DNA from: Stromatinia cepivora
Lineage: Eukaryota > Ascomycota > Leotiomycetes > Helotiales > Sclerotiniaceae
Assembly: GCA_014898415.1 (NCBI GenBank)
Contig: RCTD01000018.1
Span: 749,001 to 813,000 of the forward strand
Direction: 5' to 3'
DNA length: 64,000 nucleotides
In this document: positions 11,391 to 23,528 of the stretch, piece by piece
Numbering within the stretch: the stretch's first letter is position 1
Layout: each line of letters starts with the position of its first letter
Notes under the pieces: generated by a model
Told to the model about the DNA's origin: nothing
The model's input: only the letters and a program-made list of their open reading frames with translations
Databases searched by the model: none
Translations under genes and position numbers: made by a program

Positions 11391-13000
11391 GATTTATATG
11401 GTATGGGTCCAGCTATAGGGTGAAGTGAAGTGAAGTGAAGGTGCGATTAGGTTTTGGGGTTGGAATGAGGAGGATGAGGGGAGGTGGGAATGGGGATGAG
11501 AATCTAATAGGAGATAGTGTATATGTGTTTACAAGCTTAGATTATACAAATGTTAGATGAGAGATGAGAGGGAGAGCTGTTAATGCTTTGAGTGGGGGAT
11601 ATTGCTTGGTTGTTGGCGTTGGTGTTAGTGTGAATGATTTGGGATCTGGGATGGGTGAAGTGAAGTGAAGTGAGGTGTATTTTTTTAATTTTTTTTTTGA
11701 TAGTTTTTAGGAGAGTAACACAGATAAGTGAAGTGGAAGTGGAAGTTCTGATAGAGATTTTAGGGAAGATATTTAAGGAAATATTTGAAAAATATATTCA
11801 TTGCATGATAGCAGTTCAGCTCTGGTAGTACTCAAGTAGGAATTCTACAGATCACGGGGTAAGATTCCATTCTGTTTCTATGAAGAAAAGCTCAAAGCTG
11901 GAGTAAAGTCTATCATCAGCGAGATTACATAAATTTCTTTCTGGTCATCCTGCTTCTGCATCGAAAAGTCCCTTCCAGCTGTCAACCTGTCAAATGGTGT
12001 GCACCCGCACCTGCCTGCTTGCTTGTTCAGAAGTACTGTAGAGATCTGCTAGGCTCGGCTAATTGGGATTCCGGATTTCTAACTTCATATGTTCCTTCCC
12101 CTTTCTTCCTACTCATTTCTCACGCGTCGCAATTATACCAACAGACCACTCTCTCCTGCATATTTTGAGGATTTAGACTGTTTGTGTGGGATCGTAGGTA
12201 GTAGTGTTACAATTAGTTCTTTCCTTTGGTGGGATTTGCAATTGCTTGCACCCAAATTAAGTTCTCGCTTGTTCCTTGCAATTTATGAGCACTTGAGATT
12301 TAGTTTTTGTAGGTTCAAGTTGATGTGGTAGAGTGTTGGTTCTGATCGAACGGTTGAAATGTTAAGGTGGACACTTGACCTATGATGAATTATAAAATGG
12401 TTGAGTCAAATATCCTAATCTTTAATGTGGTAAGTCTCTATGCTTCATGTGTGTTTTCTTGGGAGGTTGCAATTGCTCTCATCAGGCGCCTGCAATGCTG
12501 CCGTGATTGTTGACCTATGGTTGCTTCGTGGGTTGTTAGGTCAGGTAAGAAAGAAGTCATTAGGAAGGACTCTCTTCCTCAATAATGCATTCCAAGTACT
12601 CTTTCCACAATTCAAATTGTGTCTTCTCACCCATTTTCGATCTACGGTTTTCTTGTTCCAAGTTTCCCTTGTTCCAGTGTCCATCGGCGATGTTCACCGT
12701 GACCTCATCCTCGCTCCTTCCTCATACAATAGCGACAACACTTTTTACTCTACTTTTCCAACACTAGACTTCTCGTTTGAGCCCGCACGGTCCATTCTGG
12801 TTTTTCCATAAGAAGCCGCTTCTTATCTTCATTTACTTCTTCTCTTTTTCTTTTCTCTTCATCATCAATGAGGGATGAAGATTTTCATCTCACGACAGTT
12901 CCGCTTGGAAGGATGCTGCTTTCTGGGATTTATCCTGGGGTGACGGTGGTTGTGGATTTGGCCTTGTGCTGGACCATGACCTCTGAGTGTTCTGTCGTTG

Positions 13001-13190
13001 TCCATATCTCTAGTATTACACTGCCTCCAGTTGATATGTGACGGTTGCCACCCTTAATTTTTAGAACCAAAACCACGTCTCTGGTATTACACTGCCTCCA
13101 GATGATGTGGGACGGTTTTCATCATCTTTTTTTTTTTTGGAACCAAAACCATGTCTCTGGTATTACACTATCTCCAGATGACATGGGAAC
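13001..13190 (+). repeat. Three tandem diverged copies of a ~46-bp motif
   Basis: Copies start at about 13001, 13072 and 13149. Each contains CTCTRGTATTACAC followed by TRYCTCCAG and a TGAY-ATGKGA-type tail; copies 2 and 3 share a preceding GAACCAAAACCAYGT. Spacing is about 71-77 bp. A shorter echo (AAGACCATGTCTCT) follows the poly-T at 14048. Origin unknown. Confidence 0.75.
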
Positions 13191-14007
13191 CTTATTTTTC
13201 ATTAAGATTCTGGCTTTATGCTGGGTCTTGAAGAAGAATTTACTGGTTTCTTTTGTGTTGCTGTTGTTGGTGCTGAGATTTGGGGAATGGGAGTTGTTTT
13301 GCTGGTGATGATTTGCTGATAATTCCATGTCATTTGTGTGTGCTTTTCTCAAGGTTGCATGTATTTCTCCTGGGACATGTATTTTTGATTGAGTGATAAT
13401 GCTCTTTGTGGAGAAATATTTCGGGATTTTGTTGAAGAATGATATTGGTGCTTCATTGATGGTGGTAATAATGATAGGTGGGATTGTCACCTTGTAACTT
13501 AATTATTTTTTAGAATATTCGAGTCATGTCCAAATCTATTGTTTAATATCTATGCTTACTTTGAAGTCTGTTGATTTGTGAATATTTATCAAACCTTTGA
13601 GTTGATGGCTGTGAATACTGGTCTCTACCATATATCACTAGATGATATATTGGGCGTAATAACTGAGCATTATATGGTTGTATCAGAATACTTTTAATCG
13701 CCTCTTCGAGAACACCCCAGTTGATGATAAATACTAAAGTTAAAGGACAGTTTTCTAACCAATATTGGAACAAATGGTATGGGGAAAATTCTCCAGAAAA
13801 CTATATCCCAACTCAGAAATTAGTTAGCTAATATTGTAACAGAAAAAACTTAGCTTCCTTCCAAGCGTGGTTCCGCCCAGTGACTTGACATCACTGGCCA
13901 CTTCCGATCAAACATAGGAGGCTATGCTTGGTACACTAGGTCCTCACAAATTTGTGTATAAGGTATGTTGTGAACAAAAAATTGAATATGCTTCAAGGCT
14001 TTCATTA

Positions 14008-14010
<3 letters not shown>

Positions 14011-14040
<30 letters not shown>
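14011..14040 (+). repeat. Poly-T homopolymer tract
   Basis: An uninterrupted run of about 30 T. It could be a reversed poly-A relic of a retroposed sequence or simple slippage; nothing downstream identifies a retrogene. Confidence 0.85.
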
Positions 14041-14041
<1 letters not shown>

Positions 14042-16333
14042 AAATCAAGACCATGTCTCTTCCTCGCAGATTGAGGATGCTGCGAGGTAGTATGAAGAAG
14101 AAAGAAAAGAAAACTTGAAATCGGGGGGAGAACCTCCTTATATACGCTATGGATTTGGTACGTGCTTTCTAGTGTGCGATATCATTCACAATTGCCTTCT
14201 CTCGAGCTACTAACAATAACGGGGTAGGCAACTAGTAGGCTCGCTTATGTGCGGGGAAGTGAGGGGGGATATTGGAGCTAATCTCTAGTCTTGAGCCAGT
14301 GTACTTAAACCTGTTCAAAGCTTCAGGTTTTCCTCAATTTTTCACATCTTCTGAGTCAAAACTGTCTACGCGATTCCTAAATCTACGATTTAGATCGAAA
14401 AATCAAAAGGTCTTGTCCAATACTTGCCGTATGTCGGGAGGACCGTTTTCTCGTTAGATGAATCATTCAGGTTAATGATATATGGCCTTTTAACCCCCCA
14501 AAATTCTTTTATTACCGGTTTTTGTCGGAAACTTTAGGAAGCCTAATTACGATAGTGCAGTTTACCGGGGTAGTGTTTAATGGAACATTTGACCAATGCC
14601 TATGGTCTAAAATCGAAACTAGACACAGCTATAGTGCAACTACCGAATAAGTATATATTGTTTGGGGGTCTCGGCTCTGCGGTAGATAAAAGCAATTATC
14701 GGATGATAAATCCTCTCATCTACCTGCTCAGAGTCCAATATCTACCGCTAACAGGGAATTGGAAAGTCTTCGTTCTGAATGGCATGATCTGCTAGGGCGT
14801 GGGATTTACTTCTTAAGAGCACAGCAATCACGCTAGATTAACACATATTGTTTGATTCTAGAATGAAGGGATGTGAACACGGAATATATTATCATTTTTC
14901 TATGTACCCCACTTAGCACCATGTAAATTACGGACATCACAGCTGAATACGAATTGCTCTCTGCTGATATAAGAGATGATCATGGTACCCTGGCAAAATT
15001 CATGTTTCTACCCATCGTGGTTCTCTCCTAAAAAGGTACTATACCTTCCTGAATGTAGTGTCATCAATTATTCTCACGAGGCGTATAACGCAACGAGCCA
15101 GTAACGCTAGTCCATCACACCTAAGATAAATGTATCCGCAAAAGCCTGAGGAACTCCGTATCAAGATGCTTTTGTTCGAAAATCAGTCTTGCCAAAAGCT
15201 GAAGCAAGGTCCTGCTCGCTTCTTTCTCCTATTGAAAGTGCTGACCAGTATTCATAGTGCATCAAATAATCAGACTTGACTAACCGGCCAAGGAATAACG
15301 ATTCTTAGCGAGTATGGCCGCGGTACAAGTCTTCGCTCGCAAAACATTCCTTGGGCTACAATTTTCGAATAATGCTCGAGTAATTAGCTGATATTTTTCT
15401 ACTCAGCGCCTGGTATACCAGAAGATGCATCCCCAATAACCTGTTGATATTGTTGTCGCAGAGAACTCCAATCCCTCATTTATCTACCCAGATAAAAGTT
15501 CACCAGAGATAATTCTCTCTCCATCCCCCAAATCATTTCTCAAGCTTTCCATCTTCGTTTCAATTCACGCCCTCTCATTTGCACAGGGTCAATTTTACAT
15601 CAACATCTTCCAAACTCATCAGAAACCTGCGCTTTAAATATTCGGCAAATGTTCTCTGTAAAATTTCTCATGGCACAAGTATCACTTTGATAAAAACCCA
15701 TTAAACAGAGCATGATTTTGTCGAAAATCCTCAAAAAGTTCCTCCAAACAGCTTTCCTAGATTCGAGACTACCTCTTTTGGCCAAGTCAACTTTTTGAAG
15801 CTGATCAAGTGCTTTTCACTAGCATTGGACAGCATTATGCACAGTTTCCTAAACCAGACAACATCTCTGGTTAAATGGTTTATTTCTATAGCTTCAAATT
15901 AATCATTTTTGTGTGCAGTGACAGATTTCTTAGGAAGTCCATATAAACCACACCTAAAGAGAAAGATCAGAGTAAACATCACACCATAATCGTACCATAT
16001 TCATTCTGAAATAAACTTCTCGAATAGTTATCGCCCAGTACATCGATAAGACCTCACCTACTACATTCCAGCCCCCACTCGCTGCATGCATATTGAATAG
16101 TGAGATCTGCAACAATTTTTTTTGACGCATATGATTCACCCCAGACGGTCCCAATTTCGTCCAAACTGTATACTATCAATCCAAAATTCAATGAAAGACC
16201 ATGCGGCTGGCACTTAATCAAAATTCATTTCTTCATTACTTCGTAACTCCATGTACGACTAATATACAGGGAATGCTTATTGGTATTTTTCTCCGAACCG
16301 CTAAACCCCATTTAACCATAAAACCATACCCAT

Positions 16334-19300
16334 CTACATGTATAAACTTGCCACGGCCGTGACATCTCTTTTGATAATCTCCTGACAAGTTTGCATCTTT
16401 TGAAATAACTCCGGATCACCAATGATTCTCGCTGCATTTCTCACCTCCCTGCACGTCTCGTCTAATCTCGTGATGACCCTCACGATAGTTCCTTCAAGTA
16501 CATCTGTCAACTCTGTAATATTCTTAAAACTCATTCCTCGTGCCCATTCATACACAACTTCCATGAGGCCGAAACGTTCAGGGTGAGCTTCAAAATCATT
16601 GGATTCAGATGATGGCTGGATGACTTGGTGCAAGAGTTGCATGTCCGTTATTTTCTTCGAGAGTTCGAGGATTTTGGCCTTGCCTGATTCTAGGGAACTA
16701 GGAAGAGTCGGGACGACGGTCGTTTTTTCTTGGAAAATGAAGGCGCTGAGGAGGGAAACAATTTCCTCGGGCGTATGCGCAGAGAGTACGTTATCAAGAA
16801 TGAGTTCTGTGAGGATTAATTCGTCTGCAGAGTGTATCTCACAAGCGACTTTGCCCTTAAGTTGCACACGGGAAGAGTCGTCAATGAATTCGAGGTCTTT
16901 GAGGACTTGAATTCGTTGTTCGTAGTCGGGTAAAAGTTGAAGATTGTTGTCGGACATTAGTAGGCGTAGTTGAATGATATTAGCTTGAATTAGCCATTGA
17001 TCGTGACACATTGCGAACTGGAAAGTGAGTCTGTTAGTATATATATGTATATCGCGGCGATGCAGGTAGACAATTGGAGGAACTCTTACATGTTTCAAGA
17101 ATGAGGGACATTTCAAGCAACTAGCGTTTTGGGCAATGGTAGCTTGTTCAACGCGCTTCACAAGATTTTCCCTCAATTGGAGAACTTTTATCTTAGACCA
17201 GTCTAATTCATCCCATACATCGCTCTCCCAAGATGAACACAAGTTGAAAAGTTTCTGCTTAGCGTTCTCATAAACCTCGCCGCTTTGAAATATATCAGGA
17301 ACTACTCCCTTTACAATCGTATCCGTGACACACTCCAAATCATTGACAAAAACATAACAAGTCTTGGTAGTAATGTGTTTCTTGAAAAGTGGAAGCTTAG
17401 TGAACATCCCCCTGAACTTCGGCACGAATGGTAACAAATCAGTTGTATCCCACTGATCTCGTCTTGTTCTGATTTCTAGAACATGGAGAGATAGGCCGTT
17501 CATGTCTATAGCTCCATCACGAAGAAGGATACCAGGTGTGCGAACACCATCTTTATGGTAAACCACCAAACGACCTTTAGCGAACATCCGGCGACCAATA
17601 GCAGTTGCCAGTGACCCAACATGAATATCGAGAGTAAGTTGCTTGTAAGTTTGAATTGCTTCATGGCAAGCATCTAGATTCTGTTCACAAATATCGCAAG
17701 GCTCTCTCTGGATTTTGGCCAGGTCTGCCTCGGACACCTTGACGGCTTTTTCATGTTCTGGTAGAAGTTGTTGAGTAGCATGTTCACTGAAACTTCTTTT
17801 AATCATTTCTTCAATCTTCAAAGCCTCAACTCGCAATAGATTGAGTATCATGTTGTACGTCAATCGGAATTGTGAGCGAAGTTTTGAGGGTTCACCGAGT
17901 ATCATTTGACGAAGTTCAGTGACGGGTGGAGCTTCACCACCTCCGGGAGCCACGATTATGACCGAACCAACGGTATCTAAACCACGACGACCTGCTCTAC
18001 CAGCCATTTGAGTATACTCGCCGGGTAACAGGTTTCGGAAGGATTGTCCATCGTGCTTACGATACCCGGAAAAGACAACGGTTCGAGTTGGCAGATTCAA
18101 TCCCATAGCAAATGTTTCTGTGGCGAAAAGCACTTTAACCAAGGTTTGTGCGAATAACATTTCAACGATTTCCTTCACTATAGGCAGAAGACCACCATGG
18201 TGAACAGCAATACCTCTTCCGAGTAAATCTCGTAATCGAACGATCTGTGGTAAGAGTCGGTCCTCTGGCTTAAGTCGAGCAATGGACTTCTCAATAGTCA
18301 TATGTATGGCACTCTTTTCAGTAGCCGTACAGAAATCTTGATTGCTTAGAGCATCCGCGTTCTCCTCGCATCTCTTCTTGGAAAAGACGAAAATGCATGC
18401 TGGGAGTAAGTTCTCCTTTTTGAGAAACTGAACTAGTTGTACCCATAATGTCTTATCTTGAGCAGCTGTTGTTCGACCTCCAGGTCTACCGCCGCGTCCC
18501 ATGTGTCCTGGATTATGGCTAGCACGAGGAGGTCCACTACCAGCACGACCACCTCGCTGTTGTGCTCCTCCGCGTTGTTGAGGACCACCTCCTCGTTGTG
18601 CGCCACCACGTCCATTCTGACCTCTGCCTCTCTGGTTTCCTCCTCCACGAGCATTCGTGGGCTCTGGTGCAGGTAGAGCCTTTGTCTTATCTCTGCCAGA
18701 TAGTACATCGTTTGCGGATTTCCAGCCCTTTTCGATGAATTTCTTATCTGCATCCACGATCTTGTGAACGCCTTTATCAGCCCAAAGATAATGTTCTAGT
18801 GGCACCGGTCTCTTCGGGGTCGAGATAACATAAATATCTTTCTTTTTAGTCCTTCCAACCCAAGACGCAAATTCGTAGGTATTCGGAACGGTTGCAGACA
18901 ACAAAATTAATGTTACATGTTCTGGTAACATGATAATGACTTCTTCCCAGACAACTCCTCTCTCTAAATCGTTCACGTAATGTACTTCATCAAAAATTAC
19001 AAACTCCACGTCTCGAATTAGGTCAGCTCCCCTGTAAAGCATACTCCTTAAGATCTCTGTGGTCATGATAAGACAGCTAGCCTCGGCGTTGATCTGTACG
19101 TCCCCAGTAAGAATTCCAACCTCATCGAAAACTTGTCGAAAATCTCGGAACTTTTGGTTACTCAATGCCTTGATCGGAGAAGTGTAAATTGCCTTGGTCA
19201 TATGTTTAGCGGCAAGAGCAATAGCATATTCTGCTACTACTGTTTTTCCCGCCGATGTATGTGCAGCAACAAATACCGAATCGCCGCTTTCTAGGTGATA

Positions 19301-20373
19301 TACTGCTTCTTTTTGGAATGTGTCCAACTCGAATGGCCAGTCTCTCGCCATATTAGGTACTAATTCTCTGAAATTTGGAATATCTCTCTTGACATCAACC
19401 ATATGTGCCCACTCTCTTCCTCCTCTCTTCGTGCTTGAGGCTGCGAGCGCACCATGTGGCTCCAGTGCTGGGAACTCGACTGGTAACATAGAATCAATAT
19501 TATCTTCTTCATCGTCATCAGAACTTTCCGAAGAAGCCTCGTCTTTCATGGCACCATCTGCTCCATTTGCAGACACTTCCTCCGCCGGTTCTTCCTCTAA
19601 GAGGTTTTTCACATCTTCTGCCTCTTTCTCGTCGACTTCTTCCTTCTTTTCAGAGTTTAAGCCCCTAGTAAATCCTGGTGGTATACTCAACAACCCATCC
19701 TCGCCACCAAAATTTATGATTCTTTCCAAGCCCTTTTTCTGTGGTACTATGTTGTCAACTCTCCCATCTTGTTCTTCCAGAGCAGCCGCAGCCTCCACCG
19801 CATCTAATCCACCAGGCGCGAATGGAAAGAAGCCTGCTGCACCTCTCACAAAATCTGCCCTATTTGCCGGTTTCCTCAGAAAAGATGTAGAATTCTTGGC
19901 AGTTGCACTGTTTGCCGGTACTGTCACTTCCTTGTAACCTGTGACTCGGCCTTCCAAGCCTTCTCTCGTGAACCGTGTAATTGTACGTGTTTGCGTTGGG
20001 GCGAGTTGGAAAAGGTCTGTATAATTTGGTGGTGAGTCCCAGCGCCTAAATAGAAATAGGTATTAGTATTGCGGAAGAGGCTATCCCTACTTTTCGTTCC
20101 TTCACACCTTTTTGAACAATCAAATGTGCCTTGATGCCCATAATGAAGATATTCAAGCAGAAAGAAGACTTACTGTTGAAGCTTATTGAGCCATTCTGTA
20201 GAAAACGTGGTTGATGGCGTCAGGTACTTCTGCTCTAGCTCCCGTTTGAGCTCTTCGTGGTTTTGCTTGATGCGTTTGGGTGGACGCTGCTCGTCGAGAA
20301 TGCTGTCAATCCAGTCATCACCATGCGATTTGAGATTGAGGTCTGCAAGAGCTGCGACCAGACCTTCTGCCAT
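16334..20373 (-). CDS. SKI2: SKI2 DExH RNA helicase of the Ski complex
   Basis: Three exons (20373-20174, 20045-17090, 17017-16334), 1279 aa, against 1287 in yeast Ski2. The helicase core shows Walker A AHTSAGKT (about residue 328), SPIKALSNQKF, DEVH (about 421), SATVPN and QMAGRAGRRGLDT (about 746). An arch region and a C-terminal DSHCT domain (ADELILTELILDNVLS) follow. N-terminal motifs LPPGFTRGL-like (here IPPGFTRGL) and PNYTDLFQLAPTQTRT separate it from the nuclear paralogue Mtr4. With Ski3 and Ski8, Ski2 feeds 3' ends of cytoplasmic mRNAs into the exosome (general turnover, non-stop and no-go decay). An Arg-Gly-rich insert of about 60 residues (window 18480-18650) sits between the RecA domains. 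The second intron (72 nt) has no stop and keeps frame, so an intron-blind reading would add 24 residues. Confidence 0.95.
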
Positions 20374-20864
20374 GGTTGCTTGGAGAGATCTTGCGCAAAC
20401 TGTGGAAATGTTTTGTAGCTCTAGGAGCTGCAGCTACTCAGGTACGTGCTCTACAAAATATGGTGGGGGTAGGGTTCTGGGCTCTATCAGCGAAAAAGGT
20501 TGGTTGAAAGTGATTTCAATGTTTGTTTCAATTAGAACTATAAAAATTATTTTCAAAAATAAATAAGGAGATAAAAATTAAAACAAATTTCTTAGTTTGG
20601 TGACACATAAATATTTATTCAATTCAACCTGGATTGATGGCCAAATACCTAGTACTCATGACATCAGTCCCGCCATTGTCTCTCTATCCATTAATCATTC
20701 AATATCATATTATTTAACGGGCTACTTTGAATATGGAACCCATACAACCTCTTGTTGTTTGATTGCCGGAGTAATGACTTTCATACAAAACGCTTAAATC
20801 ATCATGTTAAACCCAACGCCTCATAATGCTGTCATTGTACACCCCAACGCCAGCCAAAACCTAT
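20374..20864. other. Intergenic: SKI2 promoter and CSM3 3' flank
   Basis: About 490 bp between the SKI2 start and the CSM3 stop, both on minus. A run of A/T-rich sequence lies at 20520-20600. No additional gene is seen. Confidence 0.5.
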
Positions 20865-22005
20865 TTACCATCCCCCGTTCATATCCATGTCCAAATCCAT
20901 ATCAGCCATAGCTTCCATAGCATCCATATCATCGACGTCCGCTTGTGCGGATTTCTCTGTGTGTTGTTTTGCAAGTCGACCAGGGGCATTCATATCGTTC
21001 TCTGCTGCCAGCAGCGCTTCGAGATCATCATCTAGCACTTCTTCACTGCAACCTTCCTGTTCTGCTTCTGCCAGTAATGCTTCAAGGTCTTCGTCTGGCG
21101 GCTCATCTCCCCCAGTTGTGGTGACCATCTTCTGAGGACCAAATAAACTATTGTCACCTCCACCAAACACTGAAGTCGACTGTGCGACTGGTTCTTGCCG
21201 CACGATCTTCGGAGTAGCATCATACATATCATCGAAATCCGGATCTTGATCTCGGACCGGTGTTTCGGGCCGTGAAGGCACTGCGTTTTCGAAGATCGGT
21301 GCTATCCTCGATGCCGTTTTCTCTCGTTCATTATCATACCGTGGAGGAAGTCCTGGTTCGTCAAATAGGGACTCTTCATGCACCGAAGATTTAGGTTTTC
21401 TCTCATTAATCCAGTCCATTCTCGCAGATTGTATCATTTTTTTATGGCCTAGCTTTTCAACCATGGCTAATGCATCAGCAAATTTGGCTTTTGGGAATAG
21501 GTCATCGAGCCAGAGTTGGTAAAATGCAAGGAGTCGGGCCGCGTCGGAGTACTATTATTCTGTGAGTATGGAGCTAGTGTTTATGAGACCTTTATTATAT
21601 ATACCTCATGGCCTTTGCCCTTGAACTTCAAATGATCTACGGCCTTTTTTCGTAATTTTGGTATCCCTGCAGAAGACAGAAGTCTTGAGATCCATATCAG
21701 TATCCCAAGGTCTAAATATTAGACAATTGAACGTACTTGTGCTCATCAAGTTTTACTCGGGGAACTCTAGGCTTTTTGGTGACTTCAATCTCCTCATCAA
21801 TGCCCAATCCCGCACCACTTTTTGTATTGCTTGCTGAGTCCTTGGCCTTTTCTTTATCCTTACTTCCGGGCACCACGTAATTATCGCTGAAAGGATCATT
21901 CGTATCTCCAGCATCGTAATCGAAAAGGTCATCAAGATCATTGAATTCATTTCCACCAGCATTGGGCGTTTCGGTGGGAAGCGGCCTTGATGCTGGAGAA
22001 TTCAT
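20865..22005 (-). CDS. CSM3: CSM3/Swi3/TIPIN replication fork protection factor
   Basis: Three exons: 22005-21737, 21683-21605, 21551-20865; 344 aa. After an acidic head (FNDLDDLFDYDAGDTND), the Swi3 domain begins at PRVPRVKLDE and continues LLSSAGIPKLRKKA, LKFKGKGHE and AARLLAFYQLWLDDLFPKA (about residues 80-160), which is diagnostic of the family. The C-terminal half is acidic and low in order, with LEALLAEAEQEG/LEALLAAENDM repeats and a Met-Asp-rich tail. With Tof1/Timeless it stabilises stalled replication forks and supports checkpoint signalling and cohesion in the nucleus. It lies head-to-head with the complex I gene at 22294, 288 bp away. Confidence 0.93.
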
Positions 22006-22293
22006 CTTGTAGGGAGAAGAAATACCAATGCGCAGTAGACTTTTATTCCCTTAACATCGAAATGTAACTGGAATTTCCCTGGAATTTCCAAAATTGTTGC
22101 ATGAGACGCGTCTGCGATAAGGGAAGACGCGACAAACTCTAAGGCACAAATCAATTTAAGTCAGGCAAGAATATTCGAAAACCTCATGGCCCGTGCGACA
22201 ATCTGAATTAGCGCTTCTATATCGAACCTCTATCAAGAAATTGACCTCACCAGTGCGCTGAACCCCAATTGTAAGCAATTGGCACAATTCAGA
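22006..22293. promoter_or_regulatory. Bidirectional promoter region between CSM3 and the complex I subunit gene
   Basis: Only 288 bp separate two divergent start codons, so both core promoters must lie here. No specific factor site is claimed. Confidence 0.6.
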
Positions 22294-23080
22294 ATGTCGA
22301 ATACTGAACAAAGGCCATTTGTGCCTTCAAAGAAAATCAATACCGAGTACCCTGTGAGTTCTCATCACACCACTACTTGCATTTTAGGCAAGAAATCCAC
22401 CAGCTAACAGCTCCTCAGCTCATCGACAGTGACCCGTACGTTCCTGGACCCCGCCCGCGGTAGTGAGAAGAGGGGGCAAAATGCTGATACGTATCTTACA
22501 GACATATCAAACGAGTACTTGGCTATGCACGACCATCGGACTATGCGGTCGGAGCAGCAACGGCTACCGCAGGACCAGGTTTGATGTTATTATGGGAACG
22601 GATTTCACCTTCACTGGTTGGAAAGGGAGGATTTGCTCCTATTATGCGACTGTCGGGGGTTATTGGTGTTGGGGCTGGGTTTTTCATGTTTTATCAACGT
22701 TCTATACGTATGTCTTTGGATTGATTTCCCGTCCCGATCCATTCCCCGCCTTTACCTGAATTCTTTCCGATATGTGCTAATTCATCATGATAGTACGCTT
22801 CTACGGTTTCACGGAAAACAAGCGTGAACAAGAAATGGACATGAGAGAAATGGTTAGCAAGGTTAAGAAGGGAGAGTCTTTATATGGTGAAAGCACCACT
22901 ACACCATACATTCAAGGTGTCGCATCGAGGAACTCGAGATACGCAGGAGTCTGGATGCATGTGATGCCTTGGTTCAACTTGGTAAATCACAACCAGCACG
23001 GAGTGGATACATCCAAGTATTACCAACAGGCTGAGAGAGAGTTGGAGGCTGAGAGATCGGGAAAGAGTTTGACGAATTAG
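22294..23080 (+). CDS. Mitochondrial complex I accessory subunit, fungal 21-kDa type (NUXM-like)
   Basis: Four exons: 22294-22353, 22419-22435, 22502-22707, 22794-23080; 189 aa. The start TEQRPFVPSKKINTEYP-LIDSDP-HIKRVLGYARPSDY is characteristic of the fungal NADH:ubiquinone oxidoreductase 21-kDa subunit N-terminal family. A transmembrane-like segment (RLSGVIGVGAGFFMFYQRS) and a conserved C-terminal half (RFYGFTENKREQEMDMREMV, MHVMPWFNLVNHNQHGVDTS) follow. It would sit in the membrane arm or interface of complex I in the inner mitochondrial membrane. Exon 2 is a 17-nt microexon needed to encode LIDSDP in frame. The exact Neurospora name (20.9 versus 21 kDa) is uncertain. Confidence 0.85.
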
Positions 23081-23528
23081 AAGAACGAAGAGTGATGAAG
23101 GGAGCCTAGGGAAAATCTGCGGGGAAAGAAATCCAAGAAATCGAAGAGGACAATTGTAAATAGGGAGACTGGAATCATGCGCTTGAATTTTTGGCTACAG
23201 TACGAGTTATGACGACCTTGTGAGTGGTGTCTATGATGTCCATACATTGACATCTTTGCGAAGCATACATAATGTCTTCTCTTGATATCCTGTCCGGGGT
23301 ATCTGTTGACTGTCTACTCCGCCCAAAGCATATGCCGCCTACCTCTGGTCTTTTGAAAGCCACCCAGTAGAGTAAAATATCTCGACTTTAACCGGGCTCG
23401 TCACCCTTTGCTCTCGGATCTATCATTGGCTCCACCTCTAGCTTCAATATTCTTTCTTTCTTATTTCTGGGTTCGGGCGCTGTAGCACATTAGCTTCAAC
23501 GATGTGTGGAAAGAAGTTAGAACCAAAG
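23081..23528. other. Convergent 3' region between complex I subunit and TAD2 genes
   Basis: About 450 bp between two converging stop codons; expected to hold both 3' UTRs and polyadenylation sites. Nothing else is recognised. Confidence 0.5.

Larger units (their letters stand above)
10366..16333. other. Long gene-poor stretch between AlkB-like and SKI2 genes
   Basis: About 6 kb with no coding region I can support. ORFs up to about 120 codons occur (for example at 12440-12811 on plus and 15600-15785 on minus) but show neither conserved motifs nor extendable splice structure. Non-coding landmarks are listed separately: a purine minisatellite near 11.35 kb, GTGAA repeats near 11.43 and 11.66 kb, a triplicated motif at 13.0-13.2 kb and a 30-nt poly-T at about 14.01 kb. 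Long untranslated or non-coding transcripts are possible. Confidence 0.5.

Noticed and set aside
12440..12811. 123-codon ORF in the gene desert
   Set aside because: No motif, no splice partners and composition typical of non-coding pyrimidine-rich DNA.
19320..19937. 205-codon plus-strand ORF opposite the SKI2 N-terminus
   Set aside because: It is the antisense shadow of the acidic SKI2 head; Ser-rich composition follows from the opposite strand.
16334..20373. Assignment as nuclear MTR4 rather than SKI2
   Set aside because: The N-terminal PPGFTRG and PNYTDLFQLAPTQT motifs and the overall length fit Ski2; Mtr4 lacks these.
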